From: Bradyrhizobium sp. ARR65
GTDB lineage: Bacteria > Pseudomonadota > Alphaproteobacteria > Rhizobiales > Xanthobacteraceae
DNA: 63,541 nucleotides
Direction of reading: 5' to 3'
Assembly (NCBI RefSeq): GCF_000472385.1
Contig: NZ_AWZU01000047.1
Location: forward strand, 1-63,541
This document shows, in pieces, positions 36,553 to 47,021 of this stretch. Position numbers and translations under genes: made by a program. Position 1 is the first letter of the stretch. Each line of letters starts with the position of its first letter. Below the pieces are notes generated by a model that worked only from the letters and a program-made list of their open reading frames with translations, ran no database searches and was not told the origin of the DNA.

Positions 36553-37266
36553 CTAGCGTCGTCCGCCCATCAGCCGCAGCATCATCAAGAACAGGTTGAG
36601 GAAGTTGAGATAGAGTGACAACGCCCCAATGATCGCCTTACGACCGCCGGCAGTTTCATCATGCCGGATATCGTACATGGCCTTGAGTCGCTGCGTATCG
36701 TAGGCCGTGAGGCCTGCAAAGACCCCAACGCCAATGATCGAGATCAACCAGTCAAGCCCGCTCGAACGCACGAAGAGGTTGACCAGAGTTGCGATGATGA
36801 TCCCGATCAAGCCCATAAACAGGAACGTACCGAGTCCGCTCAGATCACGGCGGGTCGTATAGCCGAAGACGCTGAGTGCTCCGAATGTTGATGCTGCGAT
36901 GAAGAAGACGCGCGTGATCGAGGAGCTGGTATAGATGTGAAACAATGTGGAGAGGGACACGCCGACCAAGGCTGCATAGACGAAAAAGAGCCAGCGCGCT
37001 GTGGTCACTGACAAAGTATTGATGCGCGCACTAATAATGAATACCAGGACCAGGGGTGCGAAAACAAACACCCACATCAGCGGTTTCTGCAGCAACGCGG
37101 GGTCAGTCACCTGATACGTCAGCCACGCGACCAGCGCAGTCAGACCGACGCCCGCACCCATATAGCTGTAGATGCGGAGCATGTAGTCGCGAAGGCCGGC
37201 GTCTATCGGGATAGCGCGGCTATCCACCGCTCCAGAAGATGTTGAGTTTTGATCATAGGTTGACAT
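36553..37266 (-). CDS. Bax inhibitor-1 / YccA family membrane protein
   Basis: 237 residues, seven predicted membrane spans starting at DYMLRIYSYMGAGVGLTALV. Family marks include FGYTTRRDLSGLGTFLFMGL, IIGVGVFAGLTAYDTQRLKA and IIGALSLYLNFLNLFLMMLR. BI-1/YbhL proteins act as membrane pH-sensitive leak channels or FtsH modulators in bacteria. ATG 37266 is chosen; GTG 37272 is possible. Neighbours are unrelated remnants. Confidence 0.95.
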   Translation of the reverse strand: MSTYDQNSTSSGAVDSRAIPIDAGLRDYMLRIYSYMGAGVGLTALVAWLTYQVTDPALLQKPLMWVFVFAPLVLVFIISARINTLSVTTARWLFFVYAALVGVSLSTLFHIYTSSSITRVFFIAASTFGALSVFGYTTRRDLSGLGTFLFMGLIGIIIATLVNLFVRSSGLDWLISIIGVGVFAGLTAYDTQRLKAMYDIRHDETAGGRKAIIGALSLYLNFLNLFLMMLRLMGGRR

Positions 37267-37559
37267 TGTCACTCTCTATCAGCGCGAGCTCGACACTCCG
37301 AAGATTGCAGTAGCATCTGTCTTGAGCGCGTACGGACTTCGCGCCAGGTCGACGATCCGAGAAGCATAAGCTTATGACCTTTATGACCCGGCCGCATATC
37401 GGATGATCACCGGAGTACGGACGGCGGAATCACCTTATTCTTGCGCGTTTGTGCACGCTCTCTGAAGACGTCCGCTTGGCGGACACCTGCCTGGAAACCG
37501 CCTTTGTCTTCAATGAACTGCGTCGAACCGGTGAGATCACGGCAACGTCGGATCCTCTC

Positions 37560-37765
37560 GCATCAGTCCGATACGCGTTCGCGTCCTGTTCCCCGCCGTG
37601 CCCGACCACCAACGTTCGTGGCCGGATCACGGCGCCATTCGAAAGCTACGCAGTTCGGCAGCTAGGTTGGCTGGCGGCTTCGCGTCTCGGGTGCGGAGCT
37701 CGTGGCCGGCAGGGATCGGATCCGTCGGCCCTATCGCCTTATCGAGCTCGAAGAGCGTCCCAGAG
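37560..37765. repeat. Degenerate dispersed repeat, copy B
   Basis: Matches copy A at 23886-24125 with shared blocks GCAGTTCGGCAGCT and GCGGAGCTCGTGGCCGGC in the same order and spacing, with several indels. Confidence 0.6.
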
Positions 37766-37845
37766 GGCGGGCTAAAGTGTGCTTCCAGCGGAACGGACCG
37801 TCTCCGAAGCGAATTGACTTACCGACATTCTGCTGGAGATCGGTC

Positions 37846-38073
37846 ATGAAATGGATATTCGCGTCCGCCTGCGTTGCCACCATCGCGCTCGCCTCATGCG
37901 GCGCAGCGGAAGCCAAGGGATGCATCAAGGGCGCGCTCGTCGGCGGCGCTGCCGGGCATATGGCCGGCCACGGCAAGCTCGGTGCTGCGGCGGGCTGCGC
38001 GATCGGCCATCACGAAGCGAACAAGGCCCAAGCCAACAAAAACTCGGGGCAGCAGCCTTCCGGTCAAAGATAA
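37846..38073 (+). CDS. Secreted glycine-zipper protein
   Basis: 75 residues. Signal peptide MKWIFASACVATIALASCGA (a lipobox-like LASC is present), then a glycine-zipper span (IKGALVGGAAGHMAGHGKLG, AAAGCAIGHHEANK) and a polar tail. Small envelope proteins of this plan are common in alphaproteobacteria. It begins just downstream of repeat copy B. Confidence 0.8.
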   Translation: MKWIFASACVATIALASCGAAEAKGCIKGALVGGAAGHMAGHGKLGAAAGCAIGHHEANKAQANKNSGQQPSGQR

Positions 38074-38124
38074 CACCACCTTGATACCGTCGCGAAGCGC
38101 AGCCCGACTCCATGGAGACTGAGC

Positions 38125-38325
38125 GTGATCGAAACCGAGAACTTACTCGAGAAGTGTCCCCGCTGCGGCGCCTGGCCCATGGCGGCCAAGCTGCCGAAGG
38201 CGACCGCGCCGCAAGTCGAGATCCGATTGAGGTGTCCGCAGTGCGGCTATCAGGAGGGCGGCCGCTTACGGCGCGCGGAGAGCGCTCGAAATTTCGCTGA
38301 ACAGCCACAGCAGACCGGCACGTAA
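38125..38325 (+). CDS. Zinc-ribbon small protein
   Basis: 66 residues from GTG 38125. Two CxxC pairs: KCPRCGAWPMAAKL and RCPQCGYQEGGRL, 32 residues apart, form one zinc ribbon. GGAG about nine bases upstream. Function unknown. Confidence 0.75.
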   Translation: MIETENLLEKCPRCGAWPMAAKLPKATAPQVEIRLRCPQCGYQEGGRLRRAESARNFAEQPQQTGT

Positions 38326-38336
38326 CGTTGAGCCCG

Positions 38337-38600
38337 ATGATGATCGACGAGATCGAAACGACCGTAGCCCCGTCCGCTGTTGAGCGGGCGATGGTGGTGT
38401 ATGAAACGTTCAAGGAGCGTGACCACGCCGAGCTCGTCCAGGCACGCAAGGCGCTGACCGAGCACATCTTCGGCCAGGTCGCCGCGGGCGAGACCGACGA
38501 ACATAAACTGGTGGTGGCGGGACTGGCTCACCTGAAATCGCTGGAGCGGATGGCCGAAAGCGCCGCCATCCAACCAAGCCGAGCCGCGAGGGAAGGCTGA
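38337..38600 (+). CDS. Small helical hypothetical protein
   Basis: 87 residues: EIETTVAPSAVERAMVVYET, FKERDHAELVQARKALTEHI, FGQVAAGETDEHKLVVAGLA. An all-helical protein of a type frequent in Bradyrhizobium. ATG 38337 or 38340. It starts 11 bases after the zinc-ribbon gene and is probably co-transcribed with it. Confidence 0.75.
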   Translation: MMIDEIETTVAPSAVERAMVVYETFKERDHAELVQARKALTEHIFGQVAAGETDEHKLVVAGLAHLKSLERMAESAAIQPSRAAREG

Positions 38601-38643
38601 TCCGCCTCCTTAAGTGTCCGAGTCAAAAGGCGTGCAGCATTTT

Positions 38644-38874
38644 TCAGGACCTGGCGAGGCGGCGAGTCAACAGCCTGAGATCGGCGACGAGAAGCCAAGC
38701 GAACTCGGTGGGGGCGGAGGCCTCAAAGTTTCTGCGTCGGCATTTGCCGAATCTTGCAAACATGCGCTCGACACCGAATGTCTCGGTCCCAGCGGCCGGC
38801 GCGGCATCTTCAGCAATCAGTGCCCACTCTGGATCCGTCAGATCGCTTGCGTAGCGCGGTCCGGTGCCGCCTCG
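38644..38874 (-). mobile_element. IS5-family transposase with internal deletion
   Basis: The N-terminal motif GGTGPRYASDLTDPEWALIA is joined near 38787 directly to the C-terminal motif VERMFARFGKCRRRNFEASA, EFAWLLVADLRLLTRRLA. The roughly 200 residues that should lie between, with the DDE catalytic core, are missing. The remaining frame is intact. Confidence 0.75.
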
Positions 38875-39223
38875 AAGATCCTTGAAACGGCGGCCAAAGG
38901 CAGGATCTCGGTCGAGGACCGTCGAGCAAGTCGGCATCAGAGCCCTGATCGGCATCCCCATCGTGTGGCATCGACGGCGCGTTCCCGGCGGGCACAAGTC
39001 CCAAGCTGGGCGTCTGCGCCTTAAGAGCGTTCTCATCCTCCTATCCCCGAATGGCCAAGGATGTCATGGCCAAGGATGTCGCAGCGTCAGCTTTCCTGAC
39101 CAATGTTCATGCGGCATCGCTCACGGGCGGCGATGTGCGATGATGTGGTCCTTTGCGCCAGGAACCACACTCTCCCTGCCAAGTTGAACTTTGATCCTGA
39201 GGGTAAGTTTGAGGAAATTCATT

Positions 39224-39775
39224 ATGAAACGCTCACTCATCGCACTGGCTTGCGTCCTCTTTGCAGCGCCTGCGCTGGCGCAGTCGATCGGCGAGAAGAC
39301 GGGTGTCAATTCGACGCTCGGCATTGCCCCGAGCACGGCGGATTTCATCAGGGAAGCGGCGATAAGTGATATGTTCGAGCTGCAATCGAGCAAGCTCGCT
39401 CAAGAGAAGGGGACCGCACAGGAGAAGAGCTTCGCCGAGCAGATGATCGCGGACCACACCAAGACGACCAATGACATCAAGAGTCTTGTCAACAGCGGGA
39501 AAGTTAATGCCGAGATTCCGGCCACGCTCGACGCCTCGCACCAGAGCAAGCTGGATAAGCTAAAGAGTGCGAACGGCAAGGACTTCAGCTCGGATTTCGA
39601 CTCCGATCAGGTGAGCGCGCATAAGGATGCGGTATCGCTATTCGAACGGTACGCCAAAGGCGGGGACAATCCGGAACTTAAGGACTTTGCGGGCAAGACC
39701 TTGCCTACGCTGCGGCATCACCTCGACATGGCGCGGGACCTAGGGAAGGCACCGAATGTTGGCCAGTCGAGATAG
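39224..39775 (+). CDS. Secreted DUF4142 protein
   Basis: 183 residues. Signal peptide MKRSLIALACVLFAAPALAQ. The DUF4142 four-helix domain follows: ADFIREAAISDMFELQSSKL, SFAEQMIADHTKTTNDIKSL, then FERYAKGGDNPELKDFAGKT and LPTLRHHLDMARDL. Ferritin-like in fold, periplasmic; members respond to envelope stress. GAGGAA 7-12 bases before ATG 39224. Confidence 0.92.
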   Translation: MKRSLIALACVLFAAPALAQSIGEKTGVNSTLGIAPSTADFIREAAISDMFELQSSKLAQEKGTAQEKSFAEQMIADHTKTTNDIKSLVNSGKVNAEIPATLDASHQSKLDKLKSANGKDFSSDFDSDQVSAHKDAVSLFERYAKGGDNPELKDFAGKTLPTLRHHLDMARDLGKAPNVGQSR

Positions 39776-39957
39776 GCAGGTGCAAGCTGAAGCCGCGGTC
39801 ACGCTCACAAGTCTCAATTTTAAGCGCCTTACCGGTCGAAGTTGAAAACACTTTTTCCGTGTTGGGTCGGCGCGCTTCTAGCTAGCTCCTGATCAACACT
39901 ACCAGGCCCGAATTGATCGACGCCGTATCAGGGCCAAAAGGTCATCGTGAGCATTCG

Positions 39958-40398
39958 ATGAGGCGTTTTCGGGAGCGACCCACCGTTTTATGGAGTCTTC
40001 CTGTTTGGCTGTTACTGAACGGTTGTGGCGCGACGCAGCCTGAGTGCGACTCGGCGGATACGCGCAATTCAGTTGTTAAGATCATTTCTGAGAACAGCAA
40101 CAATGCGCTTCTCAACTACGCGGCCAAGAATTCGAACTCGGTTAAGGCGAGAGTCAATAATGCGGGCACAGAAGCTGAAAAATCAGCAATATGGGAGACG
40201 GCGAGACAGGGAGCGTTATATAGGTTGAGTGACGAAATAAGCACAAACTCAAAAAGCAAAGACAAGCGAGTTGTGACTTGCAGTGGGGAATTGTCTACGA
40301 CTGTAGAGGACGCGACAGCGCAAAAACAGGTCGATTTTACGGTAGAAAAAACACCGGGTGGAAGGATGTCAGTTTCGGTTAGCCCGTTTCGATTTTGA
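39958..40398 (+). CDS. Putative lipoprotein
   Basis: 146 residues. N-terminus RPTVLWSLPVWLLLNGCGAT has a lipobox-like LNGC. The mature part is helical and polar with NSNNALLNYAAKNSNSVKAR, a Cys in RVVTCSGEL and a C-terminal beta region (KQVDFTVEKTPGGRMSVSVS). GC content is lower than neighbouring genes, which may indicate recent transfer. No family recognised. Confidence 0.62.
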   Translation: MRRFRERPTVLWSLPVWLLLNGCGATQPECDSADTRNSVVKIISENSNNALLNYAAKNSNSVKARVNNAGTEAEKSAIWETARQGALYRLSDEISTNSKSKDKRVVTCSGELSTTVEDATAQKQVDFTVEKTPGGRMSVSVSPFRF

Positions 40399-40399
40399 C

Positions 40400-40733
40400 C
40401 CATTGCGCGATCCAGCTTCGTTAGTTTGCGCTCCGACGCGGGATCATCGGCCTGTATCGAGCCGACGATGAGCGACGACCGGAGCCTTGCAAACCAATGC
40501 AGCTTTGGGAGCTTCGCTTTGACCTTCCTGAAAAGCCCGTCCGCCAGCAGCAGACTTGCGCCATACGCAGCGATGATGACGGCCGTACCAGTGAACCAAT
40601 GGCCCTCGCGAGCAATGGCAACCGCAAGAAGTTGAAGGCGGCGTGGCGTAAGCAGCGAGACATAAGGCTGACCCCGACCTCGCGAGGGAAACGAGCGCGG
40701 TTTCGGTGCGGTAGCTGCGGCGGCATTCGCCAC
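40400..40733 (-). pseudogene. Small membrane protein remnant
   Basis: The minus frame encodes HWFTGTAVIIAAYGASLLLA, DGLFRKVKAKLPKLHWFARL, a pattern of one membrane span followed by KPKLxxLPWFA as in small rhizobial membrane proteins. The frame then runs antisense into the lipoprotein gene, so the original 3' end is lost; the 5' end is in another frame. Confidence 0.42.
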
Positions 40734-40770
40734 GTTCGGGCGGCGCGTTTAAGCCAAGCCGACCGACCTG

Positions 40771-40956
40771 TTATGTCAACGTCCGACGTTGCGCGCGAAG
40801 CACTGCGACCCTGCGATCTCGCTGCCACAGTTCGATGTCCCGTTCATCCAAAAGGCCTTCGATTTGCTTCTTTGCGTCGTCATCGTCGCTGCAACATAGG
40901 TCGAAGGCCGTCCAAACGTGTCCGTTCTCAATCAGGTACGCGCGATAGAGCGGCAT
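40771..40956 (-). CDS. Small hypothetical protein
   Basis: 61 residues: MPLYRAYLIENGHVWTAFDL, CCSDDDDAKKQIEGLLDERD, IELWQRDRRVAVLRAQ. A well-known small family in Bradyrhizobium (MPLYRAY...VELWQR) by recollection, of unknown function. Confidence 0.8.
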   Translation of the reverse strand: MPLYRAYLIENGHVWTAFDLCCSDDDDAKKQIEGLLDERDIELWQRDRRVAVLRAQRRTLT

Positions 40957-41173
40957 ATCTCTTGGCTCCCGGCTACCGAAAGTGACGCACTTCGTGACCA
41001 GAGGCACGGCCCGCTCCTAAAGATGGCTTCCGAAAGCGGGGCCGTACCGGACCACGGTGCTGGGCAGGATGGGATGTGGTCTGCCAAACAACCGCAAGGG
41101 TATGTAGATGGTTCCAGAGCCGGAACTCTTCTAAACGGGCAGCGGTAAAATAATAATCCAACCAGGCGGTGCA

Positions 41174-41398
41174 CTATCCTGGCAGCACGCAGATCGGGCT
41201 TGCCTTGTGGCCGTCCTCGGCAGTGACGCAGAGATAGGGCGGACTATCCCGGCCGGAATTGAGCGGCATGCGGTGGTCCACCACGTACCGGCCGTGCTGG
41301 TTCACGTCCGGGAATCGATAGATTTCGATCTTCCGGGAGAGGCGTTCGCCCGCGGTGTCGACATGGCGGGCGATGATCGAGTTGCCCGGACCATGCAT
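41174..41398 (-). CDS. Hypothetical protein
   Basis: 74 residues from ATG 41398: ARHVDTAGERLSRKIEIYRF, DVNQHGRYVVDHRMPLNSGR, ending ICVLPG. Beta-rich and protein-like with a plausible AAGG upstream. The frame extends up to 41623 but that part is antisense to the plus gene at 41430. Confidence 0.5.
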   Translation of the reverse strand: MHGPGNSIIARHVDTAGERLSRKIEIYRFPDVNQHGRYVVDHRMPLNSGRDSPPYLCVTAEDGHKASPICVLPG

Positions 41399-41429
41399 CG
41401 CCGACCTTCGTACCTTGGATGTCGCGGCG

Positions 41430-41678
41430 ATGAAGAAGTTCCTGGTCGAAGAGTTCGGCCCGGACGCCAATGTCGCCAATGTTGCGCCCGACACCGTGAT
41501 CGACTTCCAAGCGACCCGCCGTGGCTTCGGCGTCGCAGGCCCGCTCAAGGTCAGGGCAGCGGAGCGTGCCAAGCTCGTCGACCTATTTGACGCAGCACAG
41601 CGCGGCGACGCGGCGTTTCGCATATTCGGATCTCAAGCTGAATCCAGCAGGCCCGGCGCACGGTTAACGCGAGATTAA
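41430..41678 (+). CDS. Hypothetical protein
   Basis: 82 residues: MKKFLVEEFGPDANVANVAP, DTVIDFQATRRGFGVAGPLK, LVDLFDAAQRGDAAFRIFG. Divergent from the minus gene at 41398. The start is uncertain; the frame is open from 41355. Family unknown. Confidence 0.48.
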   Translation: MKKFLVEEFGPDANVANVAPDTVIDFQATRRGFGVAGPLKVRAAERAKLVDLFDAAQRGDAAFRIFGSQAESSRPGARLTRD

Positions 41679-41681
41679 CCG
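41661..41681. repeat. Inverted repeat
   Basis: CGGTTAA and TTAACCG separated by seven bases, overlapping the stop of the preceding gene. No T-run follows, so it may be an operator or chance palindrome rather than a terminator. Confidence 0.4.
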
Positions 41682-41734
41682 ACAAGCTCTAATGCTTCCG
41701 GAGCCGGGTGGCTGCTCGAGTGATGAGGAAGCCC

Positions 41735-41890
41735 ATGGAAGCCCAGAGAATTGCGGTGGACGCCGTGGTGGTGTTGACCGATTGCGACCGTGACGCCGCG
41801 ATCGCCTTTATTCGCCGGCTTTATCTGTCAGGCGTGAAGGACCCCAAACGCCTGACCTTTAAAGGTCTTCAGGCGCTCGCGCGTAGCTGA
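41735..41890 (+). CDS. Small hypothetical protein
   Basis: 51 residues: MEAQRIAVDAVVVLTDCDRD, AAIAFIRRLYLSGVKDPKRL, TFKGLQALARS. A helical protein, no family known. An in-frame ATG at 41723 is an alternative start. Confidence 0.58.
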   Translation: MEAQRIAVDAVVVLTDCDRDAAIAFIRRLYLSGVKDPKRLTFKGLQALARS

Positions 41891-42110
41891 GGATGCGAAT
41901 CAGTACGAAATCTGGCCGGATTCGGCACAGGACCGTGCAGTTTTGCGCGCCCGTCTGGTTCAAGCGATCCTGATCTCGGTCTCTGGAAATCCGTCTCCCC
42001 CCTATGGTAATGGAGGCGTTCTCGCCGGTAAGCCGCTCCGCACGAGTCGGCTTTCACGGAAAGAGATGATCGGGCAATTGGGGAATTGGGGCCGATCGCA
42101 GGGACGGACC

Positions 42111-43040
42111 ATGCTGAAACAGCTTCTCGCGCCACAGCTCATTGGCGTTTACATTCTCGCTGCCTCAACCATTTACGTGCATTTTCGTGGCAAGGAGCGG
42201 CTGCGCTTTGCCCGGCAGTTAGGCGATCATTCGACATATCTCGCCCCCTACAATGTGCTGATGTATGCGGGCTCGGCCGTGCCGAACGAGCCGGTGATTC
42301 CGGTCGATAACTTTCCCGAGCTTTCAAAGCTGACGGACAATTGGGAGACGATCCGCGAGGAGGCGGTGCGGCTGTTCGACGAGGGCTTCATCCGGGCCGC
42401 GGCCAAGAACAACGACTGGGGCTTTTATTCGTTCTTCAAGAGCGGCTGGAAACGCTTTTATCTCAAATGGTATGACGACTTTCTTCCCTCGGCGCGTCAG
42501 CTCTGTCCGAAGACGGTCGAACTGCTTAATTCTATCCCGAGCGTGCACGGCGCCATGTTTGCGATGCTGCCGCCCGGCGGCAAGCTGGGTGCGCATCGCG
42601 ATCCCTTCGCAGGGTCCTTGCGCTATCACCTGGGGCTGGTCACCCCTAACTCGGACAAATGCCGGATCATCGTCGACGGCGTACCCTGCGTCTGGCGCGA
42701 TGGGGAGGCCTTCATGTTCGATGAGACCTTCATCCACCACGCCGAGAATGCGACCGACCAGAATCGCATCATTCTGTTCTGCGATGTCGAGCGTCCGATG
42801 AAGTATGGCTTCCTGACCTCTATCAACCGCTGGGTCAGCCACCACGTCGTCAAGGCTTCCGCCACCCAGAACGTCGAGGGCGAGCATGTCGGCGTGCTCA
42901 ACAAGGTGTTCGGCGGGCTCTACGAGATCCACCTTGCCAGCCGCCGCATCAAACAGTGGAACCGCAAGGTCTATTACGCGGGAAAGTGGATGCTGATGGT
43001 TGCCGTGGTTGGGCTCATCGTGGTGTCCGCGTTCAGGTAG
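42111..43040 (+). CDS. lpxO: LpxO-like aspartyl/asparaginyl beta-hydroxylase (lipid A 2-hydroxylation)
   Basis: 309 residues. An N-terminal membrane anchor (LAPQLIGVYILAASTIYVHF) and a C-terminal one (KWMLMVAVVGLIVVSAF) frame the dioxygenase. The iron ligands are His162 and Asp164 in GAHRDPF and a His at 209/210 in ETFIHHAEN; the 2-oxoglutarate-binding Arg follows in NRIILF. LpxO enzymes hydroxylate the secondary acyl chain of lipid A, so the gene fits the LPS locus that starts here. ATG 42111 follows GGGACGG. The frame is open further upstream but without family similarity. Confidence 0.88.
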   Translation: MLKQLLAPQLIGVYILAASTIYVHFRGKERLRFARQLGDHSTYLAPYNVLMYAGSAVPNEPVIPVDNFPELSKLTDNWETIREEAVRLFDEGFIRAAAKNNDWGFYSFFKSGWKRFYLKWYDDFLPSARQLCPKTVELLNSIPSVHGAMFAMLPPGGKLGAHRDPFAGSLRYHLGLVTPNSDKCRIIVDGVPCVWRDGEAFMFDETFIHHAENATDQNRIILFCDVERPMKYGFLTSINRWVSHHVVKASATQNVEGEHVGVLNKVFGGLYEIHLASRRIKQWNRKVYYAGKWMLMVAVVGLIVVSAFR

Positions 43041-43079
43041 CTCCCATCCGCAGCTCTCCCGCCTGTAGGCAGAGTCGCG

Positions 43080-43141
43080 TCGCATCGTCAGATGCGATGC
43101 GGGTGAGGTAGACTCTCCGCGAGCTCAGTGCTCGGAGAGTC
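43080..43141. terminator. Two hairpins between convergent genes
   Basis: TCGCATC/GATGCGA (loop GTCA, 43080-43097) and GACTCTCCG/CGGAGAGTC (43111-43141). They lie between the convergent lpxO-like and FAH genes and could end transcription from both sides. No long T-run follows. Confidence 0.4.
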
Positions 43142-43204
43142 TTCCATACCTGAACCCTCTCTCTGCAGGCCGGGAAAGGGAAACACGCGCCCCTTTTAAT
43201 CAGG

Positions 43205-43906
43205 TCAAGCCGGCTCGCCGATCGACACCTTCAGCGTGCCGACGCCGTCGACGCCGCATTCGATCCTGTCGCCGGGCTGAAGCGCGGCGACGCCGGCCGG
43301 GGTGCCGGTCATGATGATGTCGCCAGCCCCGATCTCCACCTGCTGCGACAGCTTCCAGATGATTTCCGGCACGCTCCAGATCAGCTCGGAGAGGTCGCCC
43401 TTCTGCCGTTCGGTACCGTTGACCGACAGCCAGATCTTGCCCTTGGAGGGATGACCGATCTTCGCGGCCGGCTGAAGCGCCGAGCAGGGGGCGGAATGGT
43501 CGAAGGACTTGCCGATTTCCCAGGGCCGCTCCTTCTTGCGCGCGGCGAGCTGCAGGTCGCGGCGGGTCAGGTCGATGCCGACCGCATATCCATAGACGTG
43601 GTCGAGCGCCTTATCGGTGGGGATGTTCAGGCCCCCGCTTTTCATCGCCACGATCAGTTCGACCTCGTGATGCAGGTCCTTGGTCAGCGGCGGATAGGGG
43701 ATGGTGGCGCCGTCGTGCTCCAGCATGTCGGCATGCTTGGCGAAGAAGAACGGCGGATCGCGCTCGTCGTTGCCCATCTCGCGGATGTGCTCGACATAGT
43801 TGCGTCCGACGCACCAGATGCGGCGCACGGGAAAGGACTTTCCCTCGCCCACGACGGGCAGCGAGGCTTGCGGCGGGGCCGGGATGACGAAGGCGCTATC
43901 GTTCAT
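43205..43906 (-). CDS. Fumarylacetoacetate hydrolase family protein
   Basis: 233 residues with the FAH fold: RRIWCVGRNYVEHIREMG, FFFAKHADMLEHDG, metal-site strand LHHEVELIVAM, then GYAVGIDLTRRDLQLAARKK, WEIGKSFDHSAP and DIIMTGTPAGVAALQPGD. The R-D-L-Q and K-x-F-D motifs suggest the fumarylpyruvate hydrolase/isomerase subgroup, which cleaves C-C bonds in acyl pyruvates of aromatic degradation. No aromatic pathway gene is adjacent, so the substrate is uncertain. It lies 38 bases downstream of the ABC transporter gene, same strand. Confidence 0.92.
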   Translation of the reverse strand: MNDSAFVIPAPPQASLPVVGEGKSFPVRRIWCVGRNYVEHIREMGNDERDPPFFFAKHADMLEHDGATIPYPPLTKDLHHEVELIVAMKSGGLNIPTDKALDHVYGYAVGIDLTRRDLQLAARKKERPWEIGKSFDHSAPCSALQPAAKIGHPSKGKIWLSVNGTERQKGDLSELIWSVPEIIWKLSQQVEIGAGDIIMTGTPAGVAALQPGDRIECGVDGVGTLKVSIGEPA

Positions 43907-43944
43907 GAAAGGGTCTCGGCGGGTTTGGGAAGGAAGCCTGTGAT

Positions 43945-45747
<1,803 letters not shown>

Positions 45748-45867
45748 CCACGTCCCAATCGGCCGCGCCAGGGCATACTCTGCCCACGGGGGCTTAGCGG
45801 CAAGGCTTCCTTGCCCGCTGGACGCGCCTTTTTCAAGCCCAATTAAGGGCTTGCACAGGCCGTGATT

Positions 45868-46881
45868 CTACGCCGAGGCCACCTCTTGGATGTTGCCGCT
45901 AGCCTCGCGCAACAGCCTTTCTTCCCAGGCGAGCGCGTGCGCCGCGATGGTTTCGATATTGTCGTATTGCGGCGTCCAATCGAGCGTGGCGCGGATGCGG
46001 CTGCTATCGGCGACCATGGTCATGACGTCGCCGGCCCTTCGCGGCGCATAGGAAACTGCAAAATTGCGCTCCGAGACGCGCCGCACCGCCTCGATGGTCT
46101 CCAGCACAGAATAGCCGCGGCCATAGCCGCAATTGAGGGTCACCGAGGCGCCGCCGGCGCGCAGATAAGAGAGTGCGGCGCGATGCGCCTGCGCCAGATC
46201 GCTGACATGGACGAAATCGCGGATGCAGCTTCCATCCGGCGTCGGATAATCGGTGCCGAATACGTCGATCTTGGGGCGCTGTCCAGTTGCCGCCTCCACC
46301 GCGATCTTGAGCAGATGCGTGGCGCCGACGGTCGCAAGGCCGATGCGCGCCAGCGGATCGGCGCCTGCGACATTGAAATAACGCAGCACGACATAGTTCA
46401 TGTCGTAAGCGGAGGCGACGTCATGCAGGATGATCTCGGTCATCAGCTTCGAGGAGCCGTAAGGCGACAAGGGTCGCGTTCGCGCATGCTCGGGTACGGG
46501 CACCTGTTCCGGATCGCCATAGACGGCCGCGGTGGATGAGAAGATGAAGCGCTTGATGCCGCGCTTGACCGCGGCATTGAGCAAGCTGCGCGTGGTCATG
46601 GTGTTGTTGCGATAATACAGCAGCGGATCGCGCATCGATTCCGGCACCACGATGGAGCCCGCGAAATGCATAATGGCATCGACCTCGTGCTGGGCGATCA
46701 CGCCCTCGACGAGGTTTTCGTCGCCAGCGTCTCCAATGAACAGCGGAACGCCCTCCGGCAGATGCGCGGAAAACCCGGTGGAGAGATTGTCGATCACGAC
46801 CACGTTTTCGTTCGCTTCATGCAGCGCGCGAACGGTGTGACTTCCGACATAGCCGGCCCCGCCGGTAACAAGCACGGTCAT
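45868..46881 (-). CDS. galE: UDP-glucose 4-epimerase
   Basis: 337 residues. Extended SDR: NAD motif VLVTGGAGYVGSHTVRAL at the very start, SSTAAVYGDPEQVPV with the catalytic Ser/Thr, the YxxxK in LSPYGSSKLMTE, NVAGADP and GSCIRDFVHVSDLAQAH. It interconverts UDP-glucose and UDP-galactose (or their N-acetyl forms) for polysaccharide synthesis. ATG 46881 puts the Rossmann motif at the N-terminus as usual; ATG 46902 is possible. It diverges from the glycosyltransferase at 47022. Confidence 0.94.
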   Translation of the reverse strand: MTVLVTGGAGYVGSHTVRALHEANENVVVIDNLSTGFSAHLPEGVPLFIGDAGDENLVEGVIAQHEVDAIMHFAGSIVVPESMRDPLLYYRNNTMTTRSLLNAAVKRGIKRFIFSSTAAVYGDPEQVPVPEHARTRPLSPYGSSKLMTEIILHDVASAYDMNYVVLRYFNVAGADPLARIGLATVGATHLLKIAVEAATGQRPKIDVFGTDYPTPDGSCIRDFVHVSDLAQAHRAALSYLRAGGASVTLNCGYGRGYSVLETIEAVRRVSERNFAVSYAPRRAGDVMTMVADSSRIRATLDWTPQYDNIETIAAHALAWEERLLREASGNIQEVASA

Positions 46882-47021
46882 TAGCTCAACCCGTAAACCC
46901 ATCGTCCAAAAGCGCGCGGATGCTAGCCGGATCGCAGTGAAGAGGGGGTTTCGGAAAGGGGCGAACTGGCCTCTATGCTTAATGTTGCGTATAGGAGAGC
47001 GAGCCGAAAACGGAGTGTTGT

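Noticed and set aside
12805..41900. CRISPR array in the accessory zone
   Set aside because: The repeats seen are protein-coding or degenerate pairs; no regularly spaced direct repeats with unique spacers were found.
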